Assembly: GCF_000716595.1 (NCBI RefSeq)
Contig: NZ_JNXC01000007.1
Coordinates: 62,001 to 126,000 of the forward strand
Direction: 5' to 3'
Length of the DNA: 64,000 nt
Source of the DNA: Saccharothrix sp. NRRL B-16314
Lineage (GTDB): Bacteria; Actinomycetota; Actinomycetes; Mycobacteriales; Pseudonocardiaceae
A model generated the notes under the pieces. That model saw only the letters and a list, made by a program, of their open reading frames with translations, made no database searches and was not told where the DNA came from. Within the stretch, counting starts at the first letter, position 1, and the number at the start of each line of letters is the position of its first letter. Positions 7,941-16,001 of this stretch are shown here, piece after piece. The translations under genes were made by a program, and so were the position numbers.

Positions 7941-8595
7941 ACGGCACCCCCTCGGGCTGGTAGGGCGCGCGCGGCGACGGCGCCGGGTCCGCCGGGAACT
8001 GCGGCGCCAACGTGCCGTACTCGGACGGCGGTGTCGCCGACGTCGGCGGCACGGCGGTCGGCGTCGTGACCGGAGTCGTCGGCGTCTGGTCGGTGTACCC
8101 GCGCTGCGGTCGCGGCTCGTTGGCGCCGCTCATGCTCTTGGCCGTGCGGGCGACCAGGAAACCGGCCACCGCCGCGCCGATCAGGAACGTCCCCGGCTTG
8201 CGCCGGGCGAAGTCCTGGGCCGAGTCCAGCAGCCCTCGCGCGCCCCGTTCGTCCAGGTACCGGGCCGCTTGCCGGCCCGTGTCGGCGACTTGGCGCAACG
8301 CGCCCGCGGTCAGCGAGTCCGGACCCGAGCCGTCGGCCATCGAGCCCAACTCGTCGGCGATCCGGTTGATCTGCCGCGACACCCGGTGCGCCTGCTCCTC
8401 GGCCTCGTCGGCGACCCGTGCCCGCATGTCACGTGCGACGTGCTTGGCCTGACCCGTCGCCTCGTGGGCCACGTGCCCGGCCTGCGCACGCGCGGTCGCG
8501 CCCACGTTTCCGGCGGCCTGCCTGGCGTGCTGCGCCATGGCCGTGCCCTCCTGCTGGGCGGTCTCCCGGACCGCACCCACTTGGTTCTCGTCCAC
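7927..8595 (-). CDS. Amphipathic-helix protein with one membrane segment
   Basis: A 222-aa first gene of the Holin-X/DUF3618 operon. Residues 1-110 are Ala/Gln/His-rich amphipathic helix (ATGQAKHVARDMRARVADEA). A hydrophobic stretch FLIGAAVAGFLVAR follows, then a Pro/Thr-rich tail (TPVTTPTAVPPTSATPP). I do not recognise a named domain. The architecture and conserved partnership point to an envelope-associated structural protein. Confidence 0.65.
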   Translation of the reverse strand: MDENQVGAVRETAQQEGTAMAQHARQAAGNVGATARAQAGHVAHEATGQAKHVARDMRARVADEAEEQAHRVSRQINRIADELGSMADGSGPDSLTAGALRQVADTGRQAARYLDERGARGLLDSAQDFARRKPGTFLIGAAVAGFLVARTAKSMSGANEPRPQRGYTDQTPTTPVTTPTAVPPTSATPPSEYGTLAPQFPADPAPSPRAPYQPEGVPYVQR

Positions 8596-8736
8596 GGCTG
8601 ACTCCTCATGTCGGCGTGCTCTCGCCTACCCACCTACCCACCTGGCGGCCGGCTAACCTCCTTCGCAACGGCAACGATCCGCCGGGGCGCGGCGGGGTGG
8701 GCACCCGTGATCAAGAAATGGCGGTAGATGTGCGGC
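8596..8736. other. Intergenic region, no gene seen
   Basis: About 140 bp upstream of the amphipathic-protein operon. It includes CCCACCTACCCACCTGGCGG near 8630 and must hold the promoter of the leftward operon, but no clear -35/-10 pair stands out. No short coding frame is convincing. Confidence 0.5.
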
Positions 8737-8767
8737 GACCCCGCAGCCGGTGTTCGGCCGCGGGGTC
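8737..8767 (-). terminator. Terminator of the protease-inhibitor gene
   Basis: GACCCCGC-a-GCCG, loop GTGTT, CGGC-c-GCGGGGTC: a 12-bp interrupted stem directly downstream of the leftward gene ending at 8790. Confidence 0.65.
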
Positions 8768-8789
8768 GGATGATTGTCGGGTCAGATGG

Positions 8790-9185
8790 TCAGAACGAGA
8801 AAACCGTGCCGGTCTTCTGCTTCATCACGCACCGGTTCGGGAATTCCTCGACGTACTGCACGGGCGTTCCGCGCCACGAGCCGAACGCGGCCACGGTGAC
8901 GGGCCGGTAGTCGAACGTGCACAACTGCGGGTCGGTGCCGCTCAGCTGGGTGAAATCACCGTCGGCAGCTTCGATCTCGTTGCAGGCGACCTGGGCCCGC
9001 ACGTGCTCACCAGCCGCCGGGTCGCACGTCAGCCGCGTGCTCTCGACCCCCGATTCCTCCTGGTAGACGGCCAGTACGAGGTCGGTCTCCGGCGGTGCGG
9101 CGGACGCCGTGCCGGTGCCGATCAGCGGTGCGGCCAACAGGCTGGATGCGAACAAGGACGCGATGAGAGTTCGTGTTCGTCGCAT
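8790..9185 (-). CDS. Secreted subtilisin-inhibitor-like (SSI) protein
   Basis: 131 aa. A Sec signal peptide occupies residues 1 to about 29 (MRRTRTLIASLFASS, ending TASAAPP). The mature domain has four Cys (54, 68, 89, 119), the two-disulfide pattern of the Streptomyces subtilisin inhibitor family. The reactive loop aligns as Cys89-Thr-Phe-Asp-Tyr-Arg-Pro-Val against Cys-Pro-Met-Val-Tyr-Asp-Pro-Val of SSI, placing Phe91 at P1. That predicts inhibition of subtilisin/chymotrypsin-like proteases; Asp at P1' is unusual. ATG at 9185 was chosen because it begins the signal peptide. Confidence 0.88.
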   Translation of the reverse strand: MRRTRTLIASLFASSLLAAPLIGTGTASAAPPETDLVLAVYQEESGVESTRLTCDPAAGEHVRAQVACNEIEAADGDFTQLSGTDPQLCTFDYRPVTVAAFGSWRGTPVQYVEEFPNRCVMKQKTGTVFSF

Positions 9186-9288
9186 GGCCCCGGGGTGACC
9201 CGATCGAGTGGAACGTATTCGGCTTGATTGGCATGTCACCGAGATGTCGTAATGCCCGAATTCGCCTTTCCAAATCGCGCGGAATTGC

Positions 9289-10038
9289 TCACCAGGTCGG
9301 TCGCGCGGTGATCCCGCCGTCCACTACCAGGTTGTTCCCGGTAATCCACGAAGCCATCGGTGACGCGAGGAAAACGCAGGCGTCACCAACGTCCTCGGGT
9401 CGGCCGAGTCGGCCCAGCGGCACGGCGCTCGTCCACCGCTCGACCCCGTCGGGCCAGTCGTCGGCCAAACCCGGTCGGTCGATCAAACCGGGGGAAACGG
9501 TGTTGACCCGGACACCCCGCGGCCCGTACTCCAGGGCGGCTGACCGGGCGAACATGATGAGCGCGGCCTTCGACGCGCTGTAGTGCGCGTGCCCGGCGGC
9601 GGGGTTGACGCCCTCGACGGAGGCGATGTGGGTGACCGACCCGCCCTCCGCCAGCACCTCGACCGCGGCCTGGGTGCAGGAGAACGCGCAGGTCAGGTTC
9701 ACGTCCACCACCGCGCGCCACTGCGCGTCCGTCATGCCCGGCAGTTCCTGCACCGGCTGCGCGCCCGCGCTGTTGACCACCGCGTCCAGCCGCCCACCCC
9801 AGGACGCCGCCTCGTGCACCATCCGGCGGCACTCGTCCGCGGCGGAGAGGTCGGCCCGCACTGCGGTGGCTCGACCACCCGCCGTAGTGATCTCCGCGAC
9901 GAGCGCCCGCACGTCACCCCGGTGCCCGTGCACCACCACCGCGGCCCCTGCCTGCGCGAACCGCACCGCAACCCCGTGCCCGATGCCGCCGCTGGCCCCG
10001 ACGACGAGCGCGACCCTGCCCGCGAGAAGTCCTGTCAC
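9289..10038 (-). CDS. SDR-family oxidoreductase
   Basis: A 249-aa classical short-chain dehydrogenase: the nucleotide-binding motif GASGGIGHG (TGxxxGxG variant starting GA), NSAG in place of NNAG, active-site HIASVEG then YSASKAA (YxxxK), and the C-terminal GNNLVVDGG. NAD(P)-dependent; substrate unknown. The GTG at 10038 is used; another GTG two codons upstream (10044) is possible. It is divergent from the S66 peptidase at 10127, sharing an 88-bp promoter region. Confidence 0.9.
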   Translation of the reverse strand: MTGLLAGRVALVVGASGGIGHGVAVRFAQAGAAVVVHGHRGDVRALVAEITTAGGRATAVRADLSAADECRRMVHEAASWGGRLDAVVNSAGAQPVQELPGMTDAQWRAVVDVNLTCAFSCTQAAVEVLAEGGSVTHIASVEGVNPAAGHAHYSASKAALIMFARSAALEYGPRGVRVNTVSPGLIDRPGLADDWPDGVERWTSAVPLGRLGRPEDVGDACVFLASPMASWITGNNLVVDGGITARPTW

Positions 10039-10126
10039 GGGCACGGAGAGTAGCGCCAAGTTCGGTAGTGGGACGTTCAGGGATCGGCCCGTGCGCGTCC
10101 GCCCAGCAGGTGATTTGATCTTCGGT

Positions 10127-11176
10127 ATGGTGTTCGACCCGGTCCACCCACCGAAGGCCCGCACCGGTGACCGCATCGCGGTCCTCTCGCCGTCGTTCGC
10201 CGCCGCCAGCGCCTTCCCGGCAGTGCACGAGCAGGCGATGCGCCGGCTCACCGAGGTCACCGGCCTCGTCCCGGTCGAGTACCCGACGACGCGCGACCTC
10301 ACGGCAACACCCGCAGCGCGCGCTGCGGACATCAACGCAGCCTTCGCCGACCCTCGGATCCGCGGCATCCTGGCCGTCGTCGGCGGCGAGGACCAGATCA
10401 CGGTGGTCCCGCACCTGAACGCCGACCTCGCCCGGCTGGACCCCAAGCCGTTCCTGGGCACCAGCGACAACACGAACCTGCACCACTGGCTCTGGGCGAA
10501 CGGGATCGCGAGCTTCTACGGCGGTTCCTCCCAGGTCCACCTCGGTCCCGGACCCGCCGTGGACGACATCCACGCCCGGTCCCTGCGCGCGGCCCTCCTG
10601 ACCGGAGGGCGGCTCGAGATCACCGACCCGGGCGAGTCCGAGGACACCGGCGTCGACTGGGCCGATCCGCGCGCCCTGGACTCCTTCGGCGAACGCGAGG
10701 CGACCGAGCCCTGGAGCTGGCACGGACCGTCCCGATCGGTGACCGGCCGCACCTGGGGCGGCTGCATCGAGGTGATCGAGTGGATCCTCACCGCCGGGCG
10801 GTTCCCGTTCCCGCCGGACGTCCTCCAGGGCGGCGTGCTCATCATCGAGACGTCGGAGGAACTCCTCCCGGCGCGCAACGTCGGCTGGATCGTCCGCTCC
10901 CTCGGCGAACGCGGCATCCTCGGCGCGGTGGACGCGGTCCTGGTGGCCCGGCCGCCGGTGTCCGACTTCACCCACCGCCCGTCCGCCGAGGACCGGTCAC
11001 GGCTGCGCGCCGAGCAACGTGACGTGGTCGTGTCGGTGGTGGGCCGTTACAACCCGGACGCCGTCGTCTGCGTCGGCGTTCCGTTCGGCCACACCAGGCC
11101 TCAGTGGATCCTCCCGCACGGCGGCGCCATCACCGTCGACGGCGCCGAACGCCGGATCTTCGCCGACTACGCGTAG
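10127..11176 (+). CDS. S66 peptidase, MccF-like (LD-carboxypeptidase fold)
   Basis: 349 aa. The S66 nucleophile motif is GTSDNT with Ser113. The Glu is in GGVLIIETSEE and the His in GVPFGHTRPQW, completing the Ser-Glu-His triad. The long insertion with WSWHGP and GGCIEVIEWILTAG is characteristic of the MccF-like branch rather than LdcA. MccF cleaves aminoacyl-nucleotides such as processed microcin C and confers self-immunity; other members recycle murein peptides. It lies one gene from the NDPK-like protein and within 15 kb of a peptide operon, but its substrate is not determined by sequence. Confidence 0.85.
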   Translation: MVFDPVHPPKARTGDRIAVLSPSFAAASAFPAVHEQAMRRLTEVTGLVPVEYPTTRDLTATPAARAADINAAFADPRIRGILAVVGGEDQITVVPHLNADLARLDPKPFLGTSDNTNLHHWLWANGIASFYGGSSQVHLGPGPAVDDIHARSLRAALLTGGRLEITDPGESEDTGVDWADPRALDSFGEREATEPWSWHGPSRSVTGRTWGGCIEVIEWILTAGRFPFPPDVLQGGVLIIETSEELLPARNVGWIVRSLGERGILGAVDAVLVARPPVSDFTHRPSAEDRSRLRAEQRDVVVSVVGRYNPDAVVCVGVPFGHTRPQWILPHGGAITVDGAERRIFADYA

Positions 11177-11282
11177 CGGCGCGCGGGCACAGGGGCGCGG
11201 AATGCCGTACATGACAGCGGGGTGCTCACGTCCTAAGCTCGAACCGCAAGCAGGATCGATCTAGACGGACGGAAAGAGGCCG

Positions 11283-12242
11283 ATGAACCCCGGAGCCGTG
11301 ATCGACCAGGACCCCGGTGAACAGGAGTGGGCGGGGCTCACCCGGTCGGCCCGCAAGCGCGAGCTCTTCACCGAAGACCTGTACTTCCGGGAGGCGTGGG
11401 CCGACGCCCTGAGCGTCTTCGGGGACCGCACCACCGCCGTCATGGGTGAGTTGGCGCTGCTGAACTTCAAGTGCGACGGGTTGATCGGCCGGCGGATCGG
11501 CGCCACGCTCGACTTCCTGTCCGCCAACGGCTTCCAGGTCGTGGGCGTCGCGCCCATGCGGCACAACCGGCACTCCATGCGCGAGCTGTGGCGCTACAAC
11601 TGGCACGTCTACACGATCGACCGGCTCGCGCTGACCACCGTGATGCACGACGCCACCGACACCATGCTGCTGATCCTGCGCGACACCCGCTACGACGGCG
11701 TGGTGCCCGGATCGGTGCGCCTGGCGGACATGAAGGGCTCGGCGAACCCGGCGGGCCGCGACCCGAACAGCCTGCGTTCCGTGTTGCAGCCGCCCAACCG
11801 GGTCATCAACTTCGTGCACGTCGCCGACGAGCCCTCCGACATCGTCCGCGAGGTCGGCATCTTCCTCGACCGGGTGGAACGGCGTGAGCTGTTCGCCCAG
11901 ATCCGCGACCGGTTCACCACGGGCGCGGACGTCGAGGCCGCCGCCCTGCGCGCGAAGCTGGAAGCCCGGTACCCCGAGAACGACTTCGACATCGGCAAGG
12001 CGCTGCTGCGCGTCGAGCAGACCGAGTCGGTGAGCGCGGCGGACCTGGCCGAGCTCCGGGCCGCGATCGACGGGGGAGAACCGCTGAGCTGGGACCGGCT
12101 GCGGGCGATCTTCCCGCCGGACTCGCCGGTGGACCGGTGGGACTTCGTCATGATCGCGACCGAGACGATGGTCCCCGAGCGCACGGGCGTCGTCGACCTG
12201 CTCCCGGCCAGCAGCCGCGCGGAATGGGCCGGACCCGCCTGA
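11283..12242 (+). CDS. Nucleoside-diphosphate-kinase-like protein 1
   Basis: 319 aa, twice the size of ordinary NDPK (about 140). Residues 50-190 follow the NDPK plan: LALLNFKCDGLIGRRI replaces the xLIKPDxxxRxLxG opening, and SLRSVLQPPNRVINFVHVAD matches the TIRGDF...NxxHGSDS region, keeping the His that carries phosphate in NDPKs. The C-terminal 120 residues are helical and unrecognised. A paralogue of identical length lies at 26289-27248. ATG at 11283 has GGAAAGAGG upstream. Its stop codon is inside a 20-bp tandem duplication. Kinase activity is unproven because several active-site positions differ. Confidence 0.6.
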   Translation: MNPGAVIDQDPGEQEWAGLTRSARKRELFTEDLYFREAWADALSVFGDRTTAVMGELALLNFKCDGLIGRRIGATLDFLSANGFQVVGVAPMRHNRHSMRELWRYNWHVYTIDRLALTTVMHDATDTMLLILRDTRYDGVVPGSVRLADMKGSANPAGRDPNSLRSVLQPPNRVINFVHVADEPSDIVREVGIFLDRVERRELFAQIRDRFTTGADVEAAALRAKLEARYPENDFDIGKALLRVEQTESVSAADLAELRAAIDGGEPLSWDRLRAIFPPDSPVDRWDFVMIATETMVPERTGVVDLLPASSRAEWAGPA

Positions 12243-12262
12243 CGAGCGACAGGCCCGCCTGA

Positions 12263-12299
12263 GGAGCGACAGGGGAGCGGCGGTCAGACCTGTCGCTCC
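12263..12299. terminator. Convergent hairpin after NDPK-like gene 1
   Basis: GGAGCGACAGG pairs perfectly with CCTGTCGCTCC (11 bp). It overlaps the end of the leftward aminotransferase gene (stop at 12284). The left arm also occurs once more at 12244-12253 through a tandem duplication. Confidence 0.6.
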
Positions 12300-13384
12300 C
12301 CGGCGCACCGCGCTCGCAGCTCGGCCCACCGCGCGTCGGCGAGGGGCACGCTGATCCGCCCGACGTGCCGCAGCTCGCCCCGCCGGGCGGACCACGCCGG
12401 GTGCGCCTTGCCCTGGATTCCCAACGCCGCCAAGCGTTCCAACGCACCCTGCGGATCGGTGTACAGGAGGTAGGGCAGGAACTCGGCGGCCTGGAGGTCC
12501 GGCTCCACCCCGGCCGAGGCCAGCACGGCGTGCGCGTCCCGCTTGCGCGCCACCACGAGATCGCGCAACCGACTCGTCACGTCACCCAGGTCGAGCACTC
12601 GACGCCCGATCCGCAGCGACAGCGACGACGGGTGCAGCGGCGGCACCACCGACCGCACCGACTCGGTCAACGCCGCCGACGCGACGCAGTACCCGAGCCG
12701 CAGACCACCCAGCCCGTACGCCTTGGAGAGACCCCGGACCACGACGAGGTTCCGCACGACGTCCACGACGTTCACCGCGCTGTAGGCGGGCGGGTAGTAG
12801 TTCGCGTTGGACTCGTCCACCAGCACCACGGCACCGCGTTCCGCCGCGCCCTCGCACAACGCCACCACCCGGTCCAGGTCGGCGAAGTCGTCGCCGGTGA
12901 TGCCCGGCCGTTCGAGGAACAGCACCGCGGCATCGTGGTCGGCCGCGGCGCGCAGGTGCGGCGTCACGGGGTCCGCCGCGTCCCACTCGTCGGCGAACAC
13001 GCACCGCCCACCGGCCTTGTCCACCCAGAACGGGAAATCCGGGTAGATGTCGGACACCACGTGCACGCGTGGAGCCAGCGTGCTGAGGCAGTGCAGCAAC
13101 GGTCCGACGCCCGCGCCGACCGTCGTGCCCGCCGACCACCCGGCCCTGCCGAAGTGCCCGGCCACCGCAGGACCCAGCGCGGCTTCACCGTACGGGTCGC
13201 GCACCAGGTAGCTGTTGACGTACGGCAGCCCCGAGGCGACCTCGTCGGCGAGTTCCGCGGACACCACCGCCATGAGGTCGACGTCCAGCAGGTCCCGCTC
13301 GTCCTGCGTCCAGGCCAGGTTCAGCACGTCGGCGTCGTCGGCCAACGCACCCAGGCCCGCGTAGGACCCGATCGCCAACGGCAT
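12284..13384 (-). CDS. PLP-dependent aminotransferase, class I/II
   Basis: 366 aa, fold type I. The Schiff-base lysine is Lys221 in [19 protein letters not shown]. The Asp that binds the pyridine nitrogen is in [17 protein letters not shown]-phosphate residues lie near the N-terminal glycine-rich turn ([15 protein letters not shown]). Closest by motif to histidinol-phosphate/threonine-phosphate decarboxylase-like enzymes, but the substrate cannot be read. ATG at 13384 has GGGGGA seven bases upstream. Divergent from the ClpX-like gene with a clear palindrome between them. Confidence 0.85.
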   Translation of the reverse strand: MPLAIGSYAGLGALADDADVLNLAWTQDERDLLDVDLMAVVSAELADEVASGLPYVNSYLVRDPYGEAALGPAVAGHFGRAGWSAGTTVGAGVGPLLHCLSTLAPRVHVVSDIYPDFPFWVDKAGGRCVFADEWDAADPVTPHLRAAADHDAAVLFLERPGITGDDFADLDRVVALCEGAAERGAVVLVDESNANYYPPAYSAVNVVDVVRNLVVVRGLSKAYGLGGLRLGYCVASAALTESVRSVVPPLHPSSLSLRIGRRVLDLGDVTSRLRDLVVARKRDAHAVLASAGVEPDLQAAEFLPYLLYTDPQGALERLAALGIQGKAHPAWSARRGELRHVGRISVPLADARWAELRARCAGERQV

Positions 13385-13429
13385 GGATCCCCCAGGAGTC
13401 GAGCCGGCGATTCCTTCCCGATCGAACGT

Positions 13430-13450
13430 ACACGGGTCTTGTCCCCGTGT
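13430..13450. promoter_or_regulatory. Palindrome between aminotransferase and ClpX-like genes
   Basis: ACACGGG-N7-CCCGTGT is a perfect 7-7-7 inverted repeat in the 129-bp divergent intergenic region. The geometry equals that of the HspR element HAIR (CTTGAGT-N7-ACTCAAG) although the sequence differs. Likely operator for a dimeric regulator. Confidence 0.5.
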
Positions 13451-13513
13451 GGATCCGTCACGAGGATGGAAGCCGAGCCGAACGTGACGTGTTTCGGAGA
13501 ACGGGGGAATCCG

Positions 13514-14812
13514 GTGACGGTTGTCGCGGACACCGCGGAGTCGCAGACCTGTTCGTTCTGCGGCAAGGGCGAGGACCGGGTTGAACAGCTGGTCTCCGGA
13601 CCGGGGGTGCGCATCTGCGACGGCTGCGTGGACCTGTGCGCCGAGGCCATCGCCGAGGAACGGGCGGCGCCGCGAGGTGGCACCGACCGCGTGCTGCCGA
13701 AACCCCGTGAGCTCAGGGCTTTCCTGGACCAGTACGTGGTCGGCCAGGACCGGGCCAAGCGGTCCCTGTCGGTGGCGGTCTACAACCACTACAAGCGCAT
13801 CGCGCCCGCCGATCCGTCCGATCCCGACCGCGAGGTCGAGATCGCCAAGTCGAACATCCTGCTGCTCGGCTCCACCGGTTCGGGCAAGACGCTGCTCGCG
13901 CAGACCCTCGCCCGGATGCTGCACGTGCCGTTCGTCGTCGCGGACGCCACCGGGCTCACCGAGGCCGGGTACGTCGGCGAGGACGTGGACGGCATCCTGC
14001 TGAAGCTGTTGCAGGCCGCCGACTACGACGTGGCGCGGGCGCAGAACGGCATCGTCTACATCGACGAGATCGACAAGATCGCACGTCGGTCGAACGGCGG
14101 TTCCGCGGGCCGCGACGTGTCCGGCGAGGGCGTGCAGCAGGCGTTGCTGAAGGTGCTGGAAGGCGCTGTCATCCCCATCTCGCCGCAGGCCAAGGGCGGT
14201 GGCGCGCAGCCGGGTCGCAGCCGCAGCAACAACGACCAGATCAAACTGGACACCAGCGACATCCTGTTCATCGCGGCGGGCGCGTTCCCCGGGCTGGACA
14301 AGGTCGTGGCCGCACGCCTGGGCCGCAAGGGGATCGGCTTCGGCAGCAAGATGGACCCCGCCGCCACCGCCGACGCGGACGGCCTCCTGGACAACGTGCT
14401 GCCCGAGGACCTGGTGGAGTTCGGGATGATCTCGGAGTTCGTCGGCAGGCTCCCGGTGATCACCTCGACCCGCAAGCTGGACGAGGAATCCCTGCTGCGC
14501 GTGCTCACCGAGCCCAAGAACGCGCTCGTCCGGCAGTACCGCTGGCTGCTGCGCCGCGACGACGTCGACCTGGTCTTCGCCGACGACGCGCTGGCCGCCG
14601 TCGCGGGCCGCGCCATCGAGCGCGGCACCGGCGCGCGTGCCCTGCGGTCCATCCTGGAGGAGGCGCTGATGCCGGTCATGTACGACGTGCCGTCCATGGT
14701 CGAAGTGGCGTCCGTGCACGTCACCAAGGACACGATCCTGCACGGCGCGCTGCCGGAACTGCGCACTGCCGAAGGCGAAGCGGTGCCGTGGACGCAGGAG
14801 GTCGTCCGGTGA
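13514..14812 (+). CDS. ClpX-family AAA+ unfoldase (apparent paralogue)
   Basis: 432 aa. It has the zinc-binding domain (Cys13, 16, 35, 38), Walker A GSTGSGKT (119-126), Walker [10 protein letters not shown] (about 180-188), the pore loop GYVGED (152-157), the ClpP-docking GIGFG loop and sensor-2 GTGARALR. All parts needed to unfold substrates and dock on ClpP are present. Housekeeping actinobacterial clpX lies next to clpP1P2 and begins ARIGDGGDLLKCSFCGK; here there is no clpP and the N-terminus is divergent, so it looks like an extra copy. GTG at 13514 follows GGGGGAATCC; an ATG at 13466 is possible. It may serve the neighbouring pathway or protect against an inhibitor (inference). Confidence 0.85.
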   Translation: MTVVADTAESQTCSFCGKGEDRVEQLVSGPGVRICDGCVDLCAEAIAEERAAPRGGTDRVLPKPRELRAFLDQYVVGQDRAKRSLSVAVYNHYKRIAPADPSDPDREVEIAKSNILLLGSTGSGKTLLAQTLARMLHVPFVVADATGLTEAGYVGEDVDGILLKLLQAADYDVARAQNGIVYIDEIDKIARRSNGGSAGRDVSGEGVQQALLKVLEGAVIPISPQAKGGGAQPGRSRSNNDQIKLDTSDILFIAAGAFPGLDKVVAARLGRKGIGFGSKMDPAATADADGLLDNVLPEDLVEFGMISEFVGRLPVITSTRKLDEESLLRVLTEPKNALVRQYRWLLRRDDVDLVFADDALAAVAGRAIERGTGARALRSILEEALMPVMYDVPSMVEVASVHVTKDTILHGALPELRTAEGEAVPWTQEVVR

Positions 14813-14818
14813 GCGACG

Positions 14819-15112
14819 TCAGTCCTCCGGGCTGACGTCGAGCACGCGGTGCACGACCAGCTGGTGGACCAGGTCCGCGGTGTCCGCGATGGCCTGGTCC
14901 ACCGGCAGGTCGTAACGCACGGCAAGGCGTTCGCCCAACTGGTGGACGGTGCGCGCGCCGTCGATGTCGCGGAACACGAACTCGGCCAGCTCGTCCAGTT
15001 CGAACGCCTGGTCCGCGTTGGCCACCAGGAGACTGCCCCGGTACCGGCGCGCACGGCAGCCCAGTGCGCGACGCGGCACGGCCTCGGCCGCGAGCGGCAT
15101 CGGCAACGTCAT
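14819..15112 (-). CDS. PqqD-family peptide-binding (RRE) protein
   Basis: 97 aa. The sequence SLLVANADQAFELDELAEFV, then DGARTVHQLGERLAVRYDLP, is the winged-helix PqqD pattern that binds RiPP leader peptides (RiPP recognition element). C-terminal helix ADTADLVHQLVVHRVLDV. It overlaps the nucleotidyltransferase gene by four bases (ATGA). No radical SAM partner or other PqqD client enzyme is adjacent, which is unusual. It is convergent with the ClpX-like gene, six bases apart. Confidence 0.8.
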   Translation of the reverse strand: MTLPMPLAAEAVPRRALGCRARRYRGSLLVANADQAFELDELAEFVFRDIDGARTVHQLGERLAVRYDLPVDQAIADTADLVHQLVVHRVLDVSPED

Positions 15113-15978
15113 CGGATCTCCACCTCCAGCGACAGGTCGCGGCACAGGGTGAGCACCCGGTCCAGCCAGACCCGCGGCGCGGTGGGGTCGTAGTCCCGCA
15201 TGGTCTCCAGGTCCCAGTACTCCTGGAAGCTCAACTGGCGCGGCGCCGTCTCCAGGAACCGCTTGGCCCGCCACTTGGGGATGCGCGAGCCGAAGTTCCC
15301 GTGGCTCTCCAGCAACGCGTCCACGGCGTGGCCCAACGCCTTGCGCGCGGACAGCACGGCGCTGGTGAAGTCCTGCTCCTCGGCCTGGCCCAACGCGTCC
15401 TCGACGCTGGAGTCCGTTTCGGCCAGTGACGCGGTGACCAGGAAGGCCTGGAACGCCGACTCGGCCAGCGCGCGCCGCCGGTCCGCGACCCAGTCCGCGC
15501 CGCTGACCGGCACGCACGTGATCAACCGCTCCAGGAACAGCTCCTCGGTGTCCACCAACACCTTCGTCGACGACGTGCCGCGCTCGAACTGGTCCCAGGT
15601 GACCTTGGCCATCATCTGGTCGACCTGGGACACCGTCCAGTACTTGACCTCGCACCGGAAACCGGACACGGTCGCGGACCGGCTGGGCACCGCGTTCGGG
15701 CGCAGCGGGACCGGGAGCGTGCGGGAACTGCCGCCGCGCCAAGGAGATCCGGTGATCACGTAGAAGTCGTGGTCGCTGTTGGCGTTGGCCCAGCCCCGGG
15801 CCACCGAGCCGACGAGGCACACCGCCACGTGGTCACGGGGTACCAGACCGGACGCCGTCAGCGCTTCGAGCGCGATCGCCCTCACCGGCGCGCTTGCGGT
15901 TCCCCACACGCAGCCTCCCCCAGAATCGGCCGTCGGGAATTCGAGTTCACCAGCTAAGGTGGGCAGCGTCAAGACCAT
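15109..15978 (-). CDS. Nucleotidyltransferase-like protein (MNT fold) with helical C-terminus
   Basis: 289 aa. Near residue 55 it has VGSVARGWANANSDHDFYVI, the GSxxxGxxxxxSDxDxxV motif of pol-beta-type nucleotidyltransferases, with both metal-binding Asp. The C-terminal two thirds (AESAFQAFLVTASLAETDSS, then LSARKALGHAVDALLESHG) are helical and HEPN-like. Possible roles are nucleotidylation of a small molecule or peptide, or a toxin-antitoxin-type AMPylator. The operon with PqqD favours biosynthesis. ATG at 15978 begins the conserved part; no strong ribosome site is seen. Confidence 0.65.
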   Translation of the reverse strand: MVLTLPTLAGELEFPTADSGGGCVWGTASAPVRAIALEALTASGLVPRDHVAVCLVGSVARGWANANSDHDFYVITGSPWRGGSSRTLPVPLRPNAVPSRSATVSGFRCEVKYWTVSQVDQMMAKVTWDQFERGTSSTKVLVDTEELFLERLITCVPVSGADWVADRRRALAESAFQAFLVTASLAETDSSVEDALGQAEEQDFTSAVLSARKALGHAVDALLESHGNFGSRIPKWRAKRFLETAPRQLSFQEYWDLETMRDYDPTAPRVWLDRVLTLCRDLSLEVEIR

Positions 15979-16001
15979 GACAGGACAGTGGGGAGTCCCC
16001 G

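Noticed and set aside
12365..14743. Very long opposite-strand open frames through the clpX and aminotransferase region
   Set aside because: High GC leaves long non-coding frames open; only the frames with recognisable ClpX and aminotransferase motifs are kept, and the extensions upstream of them are Arg/His-rich and unlike proteins.
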